Source of the DNA: Paenibacillus flagellatus
GTDB taxonomy: Bacteria > Bacillota > Bacilli > Paenibacillales > NBRC-103111
Direction: 5' to 3'
Assembly: GCF_003217775.1 (NCBI RefSeq)
Contig: NZ_QJVJ01000014.1
Coordinates: 1 to 64,000 of the forward strand
Length of the DNA: 64,000 nt
Shown: positions 35,324-47,165 of the stretch, in pieces
Layout of the letters: each line of letters starts with the position of its first letter
How positions within the stretch are numbered: the stretch's first letter is position 1
Notes under the pieces: model-generated
Database searches by the model: none
What the model was told of the DNA's origin: nothing
The model's input: only the letters and a program-made list of their open reading frames with translations
Program-made: the position numbers and the translations under genes

Positions 35324-35429
35324 TGAATACGTTGGTTAGGCGGGGAAGGCCTATGCCGTCCGCGCCTTCGTTTTGATCGCCCGAGTATGTATCGAACCGA
35401 TTGCAGCTCTTAGAAGGGAGTGACCTGAG

Positions 35430-35915
35430 TTGGCTTTTCATTGGGAGTCGTTCGTATTTGCGATTATCGCCTTTTTGGCGTTGTACTTCCTGCTGAACAA
35501 ATATGCGTTCGGCCCGCTTTTCGGCATTATGGAGAAGCGCAGGGAGCAAGTTCAGAATCAAATCCAATCCGCCGAGCAAAATCGTGCGGAAGCGGCCAAG
35601 CTGCTCGAAGAGCAGAAGAAAGCGATTCAAGACGCGCGCAAGGAAGCTTACGAGCTTATCGAGCAGGCGAGAACGACCAGCGTCCGTCAGGCGGATGAAA
35701 TTATCCAGCAGGCGAAAGACGAAGCGGTGCGCATCAAGAACGATGCGATGAAAGATATCGAAAGCGAGAAGAACAAAGCGATCGTTGCGCTGCGCAGCCA
35801 AGTAAGCGCTTTGTCCGTCCTGATCGCCTCCAAAATTATCGAGAAGCAGCTGGATGAGAAATCCCAGCACGAGCTGATCGACCAATACCTGAAAGAGGTA
35901 GGGGGCAACGTATGA
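35430..35915 (+). CDS. atpF: ATP synthase subunit b
   Basis: 161 residues, one N-terminal membrane helix (about 6-26) followed by a long charged helix that forms the peripheral stalk. TTG start at 35430, preceded by GAAGGGAGTGACC; the family N terminus (AFHWESFVFAIIAFLALYF) supports it. Its last codons overlap atpH (ATGA), which indicates coupling. Confidence 0.96.
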   Translation: MAFHWESFVFAIIAFLALYFLLNKYAFGPLFGIMEKRREQVQNQIQSAEQNRAEAAKLLEEQKKAIQDARKEAYELIEQARTTSVRQADEIIQQAKDEAVRIKNDAMKDIESEKNKAIVALRSQVSALSVLIASKIIEKQLDEKSQHELIDQYLKEVGGNV

Positions 35916-36454
35916 GCAAGGAAACGATCGTAGCGAAGCGGTATGCGAAAGCGTTGTTCGAAGTCGCCCAGGCACGCGGCAAAGTCGCCGACGTGGAGCA
36001 AGAGCTTCAAGCGATTGCGACCGCGTTGGAAGCGAACCCCGACTATGCCGGCCTGCTCGAACATCCGAACATCGGCGCTTCGGTTAAGGCGTCCATGCTC
36101 AAGCAAGCGTTCGAAGGCAAAGTGTCCGAGGAAGTGCAGAACACGCTTCAATTGCTCGTACAGCGGGGAAGAGAAGCGATTCTCGCGGATCTCGTCTCCC
36201 ATTATTCCCGGATTGCGAATGACGCGTTGGGTCAAGCCCAAGCGAAAGTATATACGCCTCGGCCGATTTCGGCGGAGGAATCGGATCAGATCGCCGCAGC
36301 GTTCGGTCAGGTGACCGGCAAGACGATTCGCATCGAGAACATCGTCGACCCGAGCCTGATCGGCGGTCTTCAAGTGCGAATCGGCGACCGTCTGTACGAC
36401 GGAAGCGTATCCGGCAAGCTGCAAAGAATGGAAAGAGCGCTCAATCAAGCATAA
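35912..36454 (+). CDS. atpH: ATP synthase subunit delta
   Basis: 180 residues. Links the peripheral stalk to the top of F1. The N-terminal helical domain (AKRYAKALFEVA) and the C-terminal IIGGLQVRIGDRLYDGS-like motif (LIGGLQVRIGDRLYDGSV near 150-167) are typical. Start overlaps the atpF stop by 4 nt. Confidence 0.96.
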   Translation: MSKETIVAKRYAKALFEVAQARGKVADVEQELQAIATALEANPDYAGLLEHPNIGASVKASMLKQAFEGKVSEEVQNTLQLLVQRGREAILADLVSHYSRIANDALGQAQAKVYTPRPISAEESDQIAAAFGQVTGKTIRIENIVDPSLIGGLQVRIGDRLYDGSVSGKLQRMERALNQA

Positions 36455-36472
36455 AGCCAAAGTTAGGGGTGA

Positions 36473-37993
<1,521 letters not shown>

Positions 37994-38089
37994 TCGTTAA
38001 TCGAACCGCATGAGCGGCTGAACGGCCGCCCGTGCGGACTTCAATAGAACGTGCAAGACGGGGGCTCCGGGATCGCTCCGGCCCCGGTG

Positions 38090-38123
38090 ATGCTTACGAA
38101 GTTTGCTTTTGCTCCGCAAAAGC
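38090..38123 (+). repeat. Single copy of the atp hairpin repeat before atpG
   Basis: The core ATGCTTACGAAGT (38090-38102) is followed by a hairpin GCTTTTG-CTCCG-CAAAAGC and then the atpG ribosome binding site region. The same core recurs three times before atpD. Confidence 0.75.
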
Positions 38124-38139
38124 CTGAGGTGGTGAAAGC

Positions 38140-39000
38140 ATGGCAAAAGGAATGCGCGAGATCAAGCGGCAAGTCAAAAGCACGCAAAACATGAAGCAGA
38201 TCACCAAGGCGATGGAAATGGTGGCCGCTTCGAAGCTCAGAAGATCGCAGGAAGCGGCCCAAGCGGCTCGCCCGTACGCGGAGAAGATTCAGGAAGTGGT
38301 GTCCAGCATCGCCGCGGGATCGAAAGGGACCAAAAACCCGATTCTCGTCTCCCGGGAGATCAAGAAAACCGGCTATCTGGTCATTACGTCCGACCGGGGA
38401 TTGGCCGGCGGCTACAACGCCAACCTGCTCCGCAAATGGATGCAAACGGTCCGCGAAAGACATAGCTCCAAAGACGAATACACCGTATTCGTCGTCGGAC
38501 GGAAAGGCCGCGACTTCATGAAGAAGCGCGACATTCCGGTGATCGGGGAAGTGACCGGGTTGTCGGATTCGCCGATTTTCGCCGATATTAAAGAGCTTGC
38601 CTCCCTCGCCGTCAATAACTACGTGGATGGCAAATACGACGAGCTGTACATCGTATACAACAAGTTCCACAACGCCATTTCCCAAGAACCGGTACTGAAT
38701 CGTCTTTTGCCGTTGGATATGGGCGAAGGCAGCGTTCAAACGGTCAACTACGAATACGAGCCGTCTCCGGAAGAAGTGCTCGACGTACTGCTTCCGAAAT
38801 ATGCGGAGACGCTGATCTTCAGCGCGCTGCTCGAAGCGAAGGCGAGCGAGTTCGGCGCGAAGATGACGGCCATGGGCAACGCGACGCGCAATGCGACCGA
38901 GATGATCGCCCGTTATACGCTCATGTACAACCGGGCGCGTCAAGCTTCCATTACCCAGGAAATATCCGAGATCGTCGCCGGCGCGAACGCGCAAAGCTGA
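38140..39000 (+). CDS. atpG: ATP synthase subunit gamma
   Basis: 286 residues, the central rotor shaft. The N-terminal helix (REIKRQVKSTQNMKQITKAMEMVAASKLR) and the C-terminal helix (MGNATRNATEMIARYTLMYNRARQASITQEI) form the coiled coil; the middle domain contains TSDRGLAGGYN. ATG follows GAGGTGGTGAAAGC. Confidence 0.97.
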   Translation: MAKGMREIKRQVKSTQNMKQITKAMEMVAASKLRRSQEAAQAARPYAEKIQEVVSSIAAGSKGTKNPILVSREIKKTGYLVITSDRGLAGGYNANLLRKWMQTVRERHSSKDEYTVFVVGRKGRDFMKKRDIPVIGEVTGLSDSPIFADIKELASLAVNNYVDGKYDELYIVYNKFHNAISQEPVLNRLLPLDMGEGSVQTVNYEYEPSPEEVLDVLLPKYAETLIFSALLEAKASEFGAKMTAMGNATRNATEMIARYTLMYNRARQASITQEISEIVAGANAQS

Positions 39001-39035
39001 CGAAACGGAACGGCTATTGAACCGACGATATCGAG

Positions 39036-39061
39036 GAGAAGCTTGTCGGACGACAAGCTTC
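39036..39061 (+). repeat. Perfect hairpin after atpG
   Basis: AAGCTTGTCG and CGACAAGCTT pair around GA, ten perfect base pairs. It precedes the 40-bp repeat array and shares its AAGCTT arms. Confidence 0.8.
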
Positions 39062-39065
39062 CGCG

Positions 39066-40606
<1,541 letters not shown>

Positions 40607-40621
40607 GCCGAATGACCGTGC

Positions 40622-40692
40622 CATGCTGATGCTTCCGTCTTGTCGGGGCATCAGCATTGGCATACGATGAAGCTTTCGGGACCGAAAGCTCT
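40622..40692 (+). repeat. Two hairpins between atpD and atpC
   Basis: ATGCTGATGC pairs with GCATCAGCAT (perfect 10 bp), and a second stem has GAAGCTTTCGG with CCGAAAGCTCTC, ending next to the atpC ribosome binding site CAGGAGGA. The second is similar in sequence and position to the hairpins before atpD. Confidence 0.75.
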
Positions 40693-40706
40693 CAGGAGGA
40701 ATTTGC

Positions 40707-41111
40707 GTGAGTACTTTTTTATTGGAAGTCGTAACGCCCGAGCGGAAAGTATACGCTCAAGACGTAGATATGATCGTCGTGAAAGGCGTGAACGGCGAGC
40801 TCGGGATTTTGCCCAATCACATCCCGCTCGTCACTCCGCTTAAAATCGCGCCGGTAACCGTCAAGAAAGGCAAGACGACGGAATACATCGCGGTGAACGG
40901 CGGTTTTATGGAAGTGCGCAAAGACAAAGTCGTCATCTTGGCCGAATCGGCCGAGCTTCCGGGCGATATCGACGTGAACCGTGCCCGCGCCGCCAAAGAA
41001 CGGGCGGAACAACGGCTCCGCGACGCGAAGAAGGACGAGATCGACTTCCGCCGCGCCGAATTGGCGCTTCAGCGTGCCATGAACCGTCTGGACATCATTA
41101 CGAAACAATAA
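40707..41111 (+). CDS. atpC: ATP synthase subunit epsilon
   Basis: 134 residues. N-terminal beta sandwich ([40 protein letters not shown]) and C-terminal two-helix domain that can inhibit ATP hydrolysis. GTG start at 40707 with AGGAGGAATTTGC. Last gene of the operon, followed by a terminator. Confidence 0.97.
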   Translation: MSTFLLEVVTPERKVYAQDVDMIVVKGVNGELGILPNHIPLVTPLKIAPVTVKKGKTTEYIAVNGGFMEVRKDKVVILAESAELPGDIDVNRARAAKERAEQRLRDAKKDEIDFRRAELALQRAMNRLDIITKQ

Positions 41112-41118
41112 TGCCTTC

Positions 41119-41147
41119 AAGCAGAGGAGAACTCCTTTGCTTTTTTT
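41119..41147 (+). terminator. Terminator of the atp operon
   Basis: GCAGAGGAG (41121-41129) pairs with CTCCTTTGC (41132-41140), with one unpaired base, followed by seven T residues. Confidence 0.88.
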
Positions 41148-41185
41148 GTTTTAGAGGGCTTTTGGTGCGCCGGGAAGTGGTTCAA

Positions 41186-41213
41186 GAAGAAAAAAGCCCC
41201 CGTCGGGGGCACC
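41186..41213 (-). terminator. Terminator of the small minus-strand gene
   Basis: GCCCCC/GGGGGC hairpin with a T run on the minus strand (AAAAAA tract at 41189-41195 on the plus strand). Confidence 0.85.
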
Positions 41214-41257
41214 ATGGAAACCGGCTGTTTGTCTTCCGTATAACGGGGATGGATCAA

Positions 41258-41527
41258 TCAGGTTTGTTGGAAAATAAAGGCCCCGTTCACCGCCCCTCGA
41301 GTCCGGATGGCGACCCGAGTGGAAAACCCGCCGCTTAACGTGCCGATTCGAGCGATCGTATAAGGCTTTACGCTAATGGTGATCGCTCCGTTCAAGAGAA
41401 GGACGAACGCTTTGTTGCTGTTGTTGGAAATGGCGATCGTTCCATCCACGCCTTTGGGGACGACGAACAGCGCTTTGGTACCGGAAGTCGTAAAATGGAA
41501 CGCTCCCGATTTGGACAATTTGGCCAT
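41258..41527 (-). CDS. 89-residue protein of unknown function
   Basis: Small, basic, Ala/Ser/Thr/Val-rich protein with an alternating pattern that suggests beta strands (TKALFVVPKGVDGTIAISNN, AFVLLLNGAITISV). No signal peptide and no Cys. I do not recognise the family. ATG at 41527 follows GGGAGGTGAAGCCA; a GTG 3 codons earlier is possible. It has its own terminator and runs against the atp and nuo operons, between them. A minor structural or spore-associated protein is conceivable, but that is a guess. Confidence 0.7.
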   Translation of the reverse strand: MAKLSKSGAFHFTTSGTKALFVVPKGVDGTIAISNNSNKAFVLLLNGAITISVKPYTIARIGTLSGGFSTRVAIRTRGAVNGAFIFQQT

Positions 41528-41620
41528 TGGCTTCACCTCCCTACCTTAAACAAGCTATTCAAAACCTGCAATTGTGGTTGGGTGAGAGGCATAAGCGATT
41601 CGCGGGAAATGGATAACCCG

Positions 41621-41791
41621 CGCGGTCGTACTTCCCTGAATAGACGACGATACACCTTTTTGTTCATGTTACGGAAAATCGTTTTTATCGCGAGAGGAAA
41701 TGGAGCGAAAAGAGAAGTTTCCGTACCAACAAAAAGTTCCGATGAAACGCGGTCGTACTTCACTGAATAGACGACGATACACCTTTTTGTT
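41621..41791 (+). repeat. 44-bp direct repeat upstream of the nuo operon
   Basis: 41621-41664 and 41748-41791 are identical except one base (CTTCCCTG versus CTTCACTG), offset 127. Both contain TAGACGACGATACACC and end in CTTTTTGTT. The second copy supplies the -35 of the nuoA promoter and runs into TATAAT; the first copy runs into TCATGT instead. Confidence 0.92.
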
Positions 41792-41796
41792 ATAAT
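41768..41796 (+). promoter_or_regulatory. nuo operon promoter
   Basis: TAGACG (41768-41773), 17-bp spacer, perfect TATAAT (41791-41796), 77 nt before nuoA. The -35 lies inside the second 44-bp repeat. Confidence 0.6.
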
Positions 41797-41872
41797 TGTG
41801 TGGGTGTTTACTGCCAATGGTTTCGTTTTCAAAGAAAAATGTATGTTATGCGAAGAGGCGGGAGGCGATCGA

Positions 41873-42244
41873 ATGGCGTTGTACAGCAACAATTACGTGC
41901 TCGTGGCCATCTTTATTGCGCTCGGCATCATGCTGCCGGTAGCTGCGCTCACGCTGGGGCGGCTGCTGCGTCCGAGCAAGCCGACGGAAGAGAAGCAGAC
42001 AACTTATGAAAGCGGTAACGAACCTGTCGGCGAGAGCCACGTCCGGTTCAATATCCGGTACTATTTGTTTGCTTTGATGTTCGTCATCTTTGACGTGGAA
42101 ACCGTGTTCTTGTATCCGTGGGCCGTCGCATACGACTTCCTGGGCTTGTTCGCTTTGATCGAAATGCTCATTTTCGTCGCCCTGCTCGTCGTAGGGTTAA
42201 TCTACGCCTGGAAAAAGAAGGTGCTGCAATGGAGCTCAATCTAG
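41873..42244 (+). CDS. nuoA: NADH-quinone oxidoreductase subunit A
   Basis: 123 residues, three membrane helices, with the matrix-loop motif [33 protein letters not shown] that includes the conserved Cys position replaced by Ser, as in many Firmicutes. ATG 41873 follows GGGAGGCG; an upstream in-frame start at 41798 is not supported. First gene of an 11-gene operon; the end overlaps nuoB by 16 nt. Confidence 0.96.
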   Translation: MALYSNNYVLVAIFIALGIMLPVAALTLGRLLRPSKPTEEKQTTYESGNEPVGESHVRFNIRYYLFALMFVIFDVETVFLYPWAVAYDFLGLFALIEMLIFVALLVVGLIYAWKKKVLQWSSI

Positions 42245-42747
42245 AGACGATCACGCCGGAAGAAAGACAAGAGCTCGAGCGCAACGTCTTGACGACGTCG
42301 CTCGATCAAATCAAAGCATGGGCCCGCAGCAGCTCGCTCTGGCCGCTCACGTTCGGGCTTGCCTGCTGCGCCATCGAAATGATGGGTTCGGGCGGAGCGC
42401 ATTACGACTTGGACCGGTTCGGCGTCATTTTCCGGACGTCTCCGCGCCAATCCGACGTCATGATCGTCGCCGGTACGGTGACGAAGAAGATGGCCCCGCT
42501 GCTTCGCCGCCTGTACGAGCAAATGCCGGAGCCGAAATGGGTAATCGCCATGGGTTCCTGCGCCACCGCGGGAGGGCCGTACATCAAATCGTACGCCGTC
42601 GTCAAGGGCGTCGATCAGATCGTGCCCGTCGACATTTATATTCCGGGCTGTCCGCCGAACCCGGCCGCCCTCATTTACGGCATCAACAAGCTGCAGGAGA
42701 AAATTCGGTATGAGGCGAAAACCGGAAAGCGGGTGACGAACTCGTGA
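42229..42747 (+). CDS. nuoB: NADH-quinone oxidoreductase subunit B
   Basis: 172 residues, peripheral arm subunit that carries the terminal N2 [4Fe-4S] cluster. Ligands are the tandem Cys in GLACCAIEM, Cys in GSCATAGG and Cys in PGCPPNP. Start ATG 42229 lies inside the end of nuoA; the stop overlaps the nuoC start. Confidence 0.97.
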   Translation: MELNLETITPEERQELERNVLTTSLDQIKAWARSSSLWPLTFGLACCAIEMMGSGGAHYDLDRFGVIFRTSPRQSDVMIVAGTVTKKMAPLLRRLYEQMPEPKWVIAMGSCATAGGPYIKSYAVVKGVDQIVPVDIYIPGCPPNPAALIYGINKLQEKIRYEAKTGKRVTNS

Positions 42748-43640
42748 GCGAAGAGAATGAAAACGGACGCAAAGAAGAAAGCGCAACCAATTCCACATCG
42801 GGACAATCCGAAACGATAAAGGCGGACGAAGCGCAAGAGCGCAAGCCGGCTGCCGCGGCAGCCGGGGAAAGCGCTGCACCCGCAGCGGAGACGACACCGG
42901 AGACGAGCCCGTCGGCAACCGCACCGGAAGCAGCCGCGGCACCGGAGGCGAAACCTTCGAAGGCCGCCGCTGCCGCCTCGCCCTCCGCAGGCTCCGAACC
43001 GTCGGATCCGCCTGCCGCGGAGGCAGCGGCCGGCCCGACCGACGCCGAAAAAGAAGCGAAAGCGAAAGCCGCCGCCGAAGCGAGAGCCGCTCGGGCGGCT
43101 GCCCGCGCGCAGAAAACGGCCGAAGGCGATGCCGGTGCGGAGGCCGCTCCGAAGGAGCCGTCGCCGAATCAGCCCCGGCTGGACCGGATCGTGCAGCTGA
43201 TCAAGGAGAACGTCTCGGAGGACGCGGTTATCGAAGCGGTCATTAACGAACGGGACCGCCATCTGCCGATGCTGACGATCCAAGCCGAACGCTGGTTCGA
43301 CGTCGCGTCGTTCGTTCGTTCGAACGAAGAGCTGCGGCTGAACTACTTGCGCAATTTGAGCGGCGTCGATTACGAATCGCACCTGGAGACGGTATATTAC
43401 GTCTTGTCGCTCGATACGAAGCACGAGTACGGCTTCAAGGTGAAGACGAACCGCGACGAGCCGTCGATTCCTTCGGTGACGCCCGTATGGGCGACGGCCA
43501 ACTGGAACGAACGGGAAGTGTACGATTTGCTCGGCATCGATTTCCCGGGCCATCCGGATTTGCGACGGATTATGCTGCCGGACGACTGGGTCGGTCATCC
43601 GCTGCGCAAAGACTACGAACCGATTGATCCGGAGGTGTAA
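42744..43640 (+). CDS. nuoC: NADH-quinone oxidoreductase subunit C with long N-terminal extension
   Basis: 298 residues. The conserved NuoC domain covers about 145-298, with the signature [23 protein letters not shown] and the C-terminal HPLRKDYE. Residues 1 to about 140 are a low-complexity, disordered-looking tail made of Ala, Pro, Glu, Ser and Thr, then Lys/Ala/Glu/Arg. Typical NuoC is 150-200 residues. GTG 42744 overlaps the nuoB stop (GTGA), so translation of the whole extension is likely. Extended NuoC proteins are known in some Firmicutes, but the role of the extension is unclear. Confidence 0.93.
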   Translation: MSEENENGRKEESATNSTSGQSETIKADEAQERKPAAAAAGESAAPAAETTPETSPSATAPEAAAAPEAKPSKAAAAASPSAGSEPSDPPAAEAAAGPTDAEKEAKAKAAAEARAARAAARAQKTAEGDAGAEAAPKEPSPNQPRLDRIVQLIKENVSEDAVIEAVINERDRHLPMLTIQAERWFDVASFVRSNEELRLNYLRNLSGVDYESHLETVYYVLSLDTKHEYGFKVKTNRDEPSIPSVTPVWATANWNEREVYDLLGIDFPGHPDLRRIMLPDDWVGHPLRKDYEPIDPEV

Positions 43641-43643
43641 CCT

Positions 43644-44744
43644 TTGATTCGGACCGAAGAACTTCTGCTTAACGTCGGGCCCCAGCATCCGAGCACGCAC
43701 GGCGTCTTCCGCGTCATCGTCAAGCTCGACGGCGAAGTGATCACCGAAGCGACTCCCGTCATCGGCTATTTGCACCGGGGGACGGAGAAGCTCGCCGAAG
43801 ATTTGACCTATACGCAAATTATCCCGTACACGGACCGGATGGATTACGTCTCCGCGATGACGAACAACTACGTGCTCTGCCATGCCGTAGAGACGATGAT
43901 GCAGCTCGAAATCCCGGAGCGGGCCCAATATTTGCGCCTGATCGTCATGGAGCTGCAGCGCGTCGCAAGCCACCTCGTCTGGTGGGGCACGTATCTGCTC
44001 GACATCGGGGCGCTCAGTCCGTTCCTGTTCGCCTTCAAGGATCGGGAAAAAATAATCGATATGTTCAACGAGCTGTGCGGCGCCCGGCTTACCTACAACT
44101 ACATGCGCGTCGGCGGCGTGAAATGGGACGCGCCCGAAGGCTGGATCCAAAAAGTGCGGGAGTTCGTGCCGTACATGAGGGAACAGATGAAGGAGTACGA
44201 GACGCTCGTCAGCGGCAACGAAATCTTCCTCGCGCGGATCAAAGGCATCGGCAAATATACCGCCCAAGAGGCGATCGACCACGGACTGAGCGGCGCGAAC
44301 TTGCGCTGCACCGGAGTCAAATGGGACTTGCGTAAAGATAAGCCTTACGGCATCTACGACCGCTTCGATTTCGACGTGCCGGTCGGCCAAAACGGAGATT
44401 GCTACGACCGGTATCTCGTCCGGCTGGAGGAGATTCGCCAATCGCTGCGCATTCTCGAGCAAGCGGTCGAGCAGTTTCCCGCCGACGGCGAAATTATGGG
44501 CAAAGCGCCCCGGGTCATCCGGCCGCCGGAAGGCGAGGTGTACGTCGCCATCGAGTCGCCGCGCGGGGAGATCGGCTGCCACATCGTATCGAAGGGCAAG
44601 GATAAGCCGTATCGGTTGAAGTTCCGCCGGCCCTCGTTCGTCAATCTGCAAATTTTGCCGAAGCTGCTCGTCGGGCAGCCGATGGCGAACATGATCACGA
44701 TCCTGGGCGGCATCGATATCGTACTCGGGGAGGTGGACTGCTGA
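43644..44744 (+). CDS. nuoD: NADH-quinone oxidoreductase subunit D
   Basis: 366 residues, the 49-kDa subunit that forms the quinone pocket with NuoB. N-terminal LNVGPQHPSTHGVFR carries the conserved His and Ser/Thr near the quinone site; EIGCHIVSKG and DIVLGEVDC end the protein. TTG start 43644 with GGAGGTG upstream. The stop overlaps nuoH by one base (TGATG). Confidence 0.97.
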   Translation: MIRTEELLLNVGPQHPSTHGVFRVIVKLDGEVITEATPVIGYLHRGTEKLAEDLTYTQIIPYTDRMDYVSAMTNNYVLCHAVETMMQLEIPERAQYLRLIVMELQRVASHLVWWGTYLLDIGALSPFLFAFKDREKIIDMFNELCGARLTYNYMRVGGVKWDAPEGWIQKVREFVPYMREQMKEYETLVSGNEIFLARIKGIGKYTAQEAIDHGLSGANLRCTGVKWDLRKDKPYGIYDRFDFDVPVGQNGDCYDRYLVRLEEIRQSLRILEQAVEQFPADGEIMGKAPRVIRPPEGEVYVAIESPRGEIGCHIVSKGKDKPYRLKFRRPSFVNLQILPKLLVGQPMANMITILGGIDIVLGEVDC

Positions 44745-45751
44745 TGCTCGACTTGCTGTCGAAACAGCTGACCTGGGCGAACTTCGGCATTCTGTTCGCG
44801 GTAGCCGTCTTGTTCCTGCTGCTTATTCTCGGGTACGTTACGTACGCCATCTATTTCGAGCGCAAGGTAATCGGCTGGATGCAGTTCCGCTACGGTCCGA
44901 ACCGTACCGGACCGCTCGGCTTGCTGCAAACGGTGGCGGACGTGCTCAAGCTGCTCATCAAGGAGGATACGATTCCGAAGAAGGCCGACCGCGAGCTGTT
45001 CATCCTCGCACCGGCGATCGCGTTCGTTCCTTCGTTCGCTGTATTGGCCACGTTCCCGTTCACGAAGCATTGGCAGTTCGCCGATCTGAACGTCGGGCTG
45101 CTGTATTACGCCGCGCTGTCGAGCATATCCACGATCGGCATCGTGCTCGGCGGTTGGGCGTCGAACAATAAATATTCGCTGCTCGGTGGCATGCGGTCGG
45201 CGGCCCAAATGATCAGCTACGAAATTCCGCTCGTCATGTCGATGGTCGGCGTCATTTTGATGACGGGCAGCTTGAATTTGCGCAAAATCGTCGAGGGACA
45301 GGGCGACTGGTTCTGGGAATGGAATTTCCTGCCGCAAATTATCGGCTTCGGCGTATTCATCGTGGCCGCCGTATCGGAGCTGAACCGGACGCCGTTCGAC
45401 TTGCCGGAGGCGGAATCGGAGCTCGTCGCCGGCTACCACGTCGAGTACAGCGGCTTCCGGTTCGCCTTCTTCATGCTCGCGGAGTACGTCTACACGTTCG
45501 CTATCGCGGCGCTGACGACGGTCTTGTTTTTGGGCGGCTGGCATCCGCCGATTCCGTTCCTAGGGTTCATACCGGGGATTCTCTGGTTCTTGATCAAAAT
45601 GGCGGTTTGTGTCTTCTTCATGTTCTGGCTGCGGGCGACGCTGCCGCGCGTCCGCGTCGACCAACTGATGGGCATCGGCTGGAAGGTGCTGCTCCCGCTC
45701 GCTCTCGCCAACATTTTCTTGACGGCGATCGTCAAAGAGCTGCTGCGCTAA
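44744..45751 (+). CDS. nuoH: NADH-quinone oxidoreductase subunit H
   Basis: 335 residues, eight membrane helices, joins the quinone chamber to the proton pumps. ERKVIGWMQFRYGPNRTGPLGLLQTVADVLKLL and ELNRTPFDLPEAESELVAGYHVEYSG are the diagnostic loops with functional acidic residues. Confidence 0.97.
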   Translation: MLDLLSKQLTWANFGILFAVAVLFLLLILGYVTYAIYFERKVIGWMQFRYGPNRTGPLGLLQTVADVLKLLIKEDTIPKKADRELFILAPAIAFVPSFAVLATFPFTKHWQFADLNVGLLYYAALSSISTIGIVLGGWASNNKYSLLGGMRSAAQMISYEIPLVMSMVGVILMTGSLNLRKIVEGQGDWFWEWNFLPQIIGFGVFIVAAVSELNRTPFDLPEAESELVAGYHVEYSGFRFAFFMLAEYVYTFAIAALTTVLFLGGWHPPIPFLGFIPGILWFLIKMAVCVFFMFWLRATLPRVRVDQLMGIGWKVLLPLALANIFLTAIVKELLR

Positions 45752-45781
45752 CGCATACGAGATGAATGGGGGGAACGCCCT

Positions 45782-46240
45782 ATGAAAGGGATTGTCAAAG
45801 GACTCGGGCTTACGTTCAAAACGATGCTCCAGAAAAAAGTGACTTACGCCTACCCCGACGTGCCGCTCGAGCTGCCGGACCGGTTCCGCGGCATCCAGCA
45901 CTTCGATCCGGAGAAATGCATCGTCTGCAATCAGTGCGCACGGATCTGCCCGACCGAATGCATCACGTTGACCGGGAAGAAAAATCCCGACCCGGAGAGC
46001 AAGATGAAGCTCGTCATCGACACGTACGACATCAACTTCGAAATTTGCATTTTGTGCGACTTGTGCACGGAAGTATGTCCGACGGAAGCGATCGTCATGA
46101 CGAACAACTTCGAGCTCAGCACGTACAGCCGCGACGATCTGTTCAAGAACATGGAGTGGCTGCATCAGAACAATACGAACGTGCGAAAGGAAAACAACGC
46201 GGCGACGCCCAAGGGAGGAGCCAAGAAGGATGCTGGGTAA
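45782..46240 (+). CDS. nuoI: NADH-quinone oxidoreductase subunit I
   Basis: 152 residues, ferredoxin-type subunit with two [4Fe-4S] motifs: CIVCNQCARICP (about 47-58) and CILCDLCTEVCP (about 91-102). The C-terminal 30 residues are a hydrophilic Asn/Lys-rich tail. ATG follows GGGGGAACGCCCT. Ends 11 nt inside nuoJ. Confidence 0.97.
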   Translation: MKGIVKGLGLTFKTMLQKKVTYAYPDVPLELPDRFRGIQHFDPEKCIVCNQCARICPTECITLTGKKNPDPESKMKLVIDTYDINFEICILCDLCTEVCPTEAIVMTNNFELSTYSRDDLFKNMEWLHQNNTNVRKENNAATPKGGAKKDAG

Positions 46241-46754
46241 CATTGCGGATTTTTTCTCGAGCGGCGCGAACATCGTCTTTTTCCTGTTCGCGTTGTTCGC
46301 CATCGGCGGCGCCATCTTCATGATCAGTTTCACGAAGGTCGTGTCGATGGTCGTCTCGGGAGCCGTTACGTTTCTGAGCTTGGCCGGCCTGTACGTGCTG
46401 CTCGAGGCGGAGTTCTTGGCTACGGTACAAGTGCTTATCTACGCCGGGGCGATCTCGATTCTGATGATTTTCGGCATCGTCATGACCCGTCACCAGGGCG
46501 AAGAGCAGGAGTCGAAGCGCCCGTGGCATTATGCGCTGCTCTGGATCGGCATCGCGGGGCTGTTCGGCGTTCTGTTCTACGCGTTCCAGCAGGTGACGTT
46601 CCCGCAAGGAACGCGCCAAGCCGCGGAAGACAATACGCTCGAAATCGGCAAGCTGCTGTTCAGCGAGCACGTCATCCCGTTCGAGCTCATGTCGATTTTG
46701 CTGACCGTGGCGTTTATCGGCGCCATCGTCCTGGCGAAGAGGGAGGAAGAGTAG
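46230..46754 (+). CDS. nuoJ: NADH-quinone oxidoreductase subunit J
   Basis: 174 residues with five membrane helices; [20 protein letters not shown] includes the pi-bulge helix that rotates during the catalytic cycle. Start overlaps nuoI by 11 nt, stop is 1 nt before nuoK. Confidence 0.95.
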   Translation: MLGNIADFFSSGANIVFFLFALFAIGGAIFMISFTKVVSMVVSGAVTFLSLAGLYVLLEAEFLATVQVLIYAGAISILMIFGIVMTRHQGEEQESKRPWHYALLWIGIAGLFGVLFYAFQQVTFPQGTRQAAEDNTLEIGKLLFSEHVIPFELMSILLTVAFIGAIVLAKREEE

Positions 46755-46755
46755 G

Positions 46756-47070
46756 ATGATGACCGATACGGTACTGCCCTACCTGACGCTGGGCGCGATT
46801 TTGTTTTGCGTCGGCTTGTACGGCGCGCTGACGAAGAAAAACGCGGTCGTAGTCCTGCTGTCGATCGAATTGATGCTCAATGCGGTCAATTTGAACTTGG
46901 TCGCGTTTTCGAAATTCGGAGTGAATCCGTCTTTGCAAGGTCAAATTTTCTCCTTGTTCAACATGACGGTGGCGGCGGCGGAAGTGGCAATCGGCATTGC
47001 CATCCTGATCGCGCTGTACCGCAACAAAGGGACGTCGAACGTGGACGAAATGAACGAATTGAAACGGTAA
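46756..47070 (+). CDS. nuoK: NADH-quinone oxidoreductase subunit K
   Basis: 104 residues, three membrane helices. The two buried Glu residues needed for proton pumping are in [13 protein letters not shown] (near 38) and [11 protein letters not shown] (near 74). Start ATG 46756 or the adjacent ATG 46759. Confidence 0.96.
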   Translation: MMTDTVLPYLTLGAILFCVGLYGALTKKNAVVVLLSIELMLNAVNLNLVAFSKFGVNPSLQGQIFSLFNMTVAAAEVAIGIAILIALYRNKGTSNVDEMNELKR

Positions 47071-47165
47071 TCCCGTTCGATCCCGCTTCAGCCGGAAAGC
47101 CGCACGACGTCACCTTATCGTAGCAAGCGTTGCGTCCGTACGCAGCGCTCTCAGGAGGAAAAACA

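Larger units (their letters stand above)
41528..41872 (+). other. 345-bp divergent intergenic region before nuoA
   Basis: Holds the promoter of the minus-strand gene (not clearly readable), two 44-bp direct repeats and the nuoA promoter. AT-richer than its neighbours. No reading frame with a ribosome binding site was found. Confidence 0.6.

Noticed and set aside
42118-42228. N-terminal extension of nuoB from an upstream in-frame start
   Set aside because: It would overlap nuoA by more than 120 nt with an Arg-rich shadow sequence; ATG 42229 gives the normal protein.
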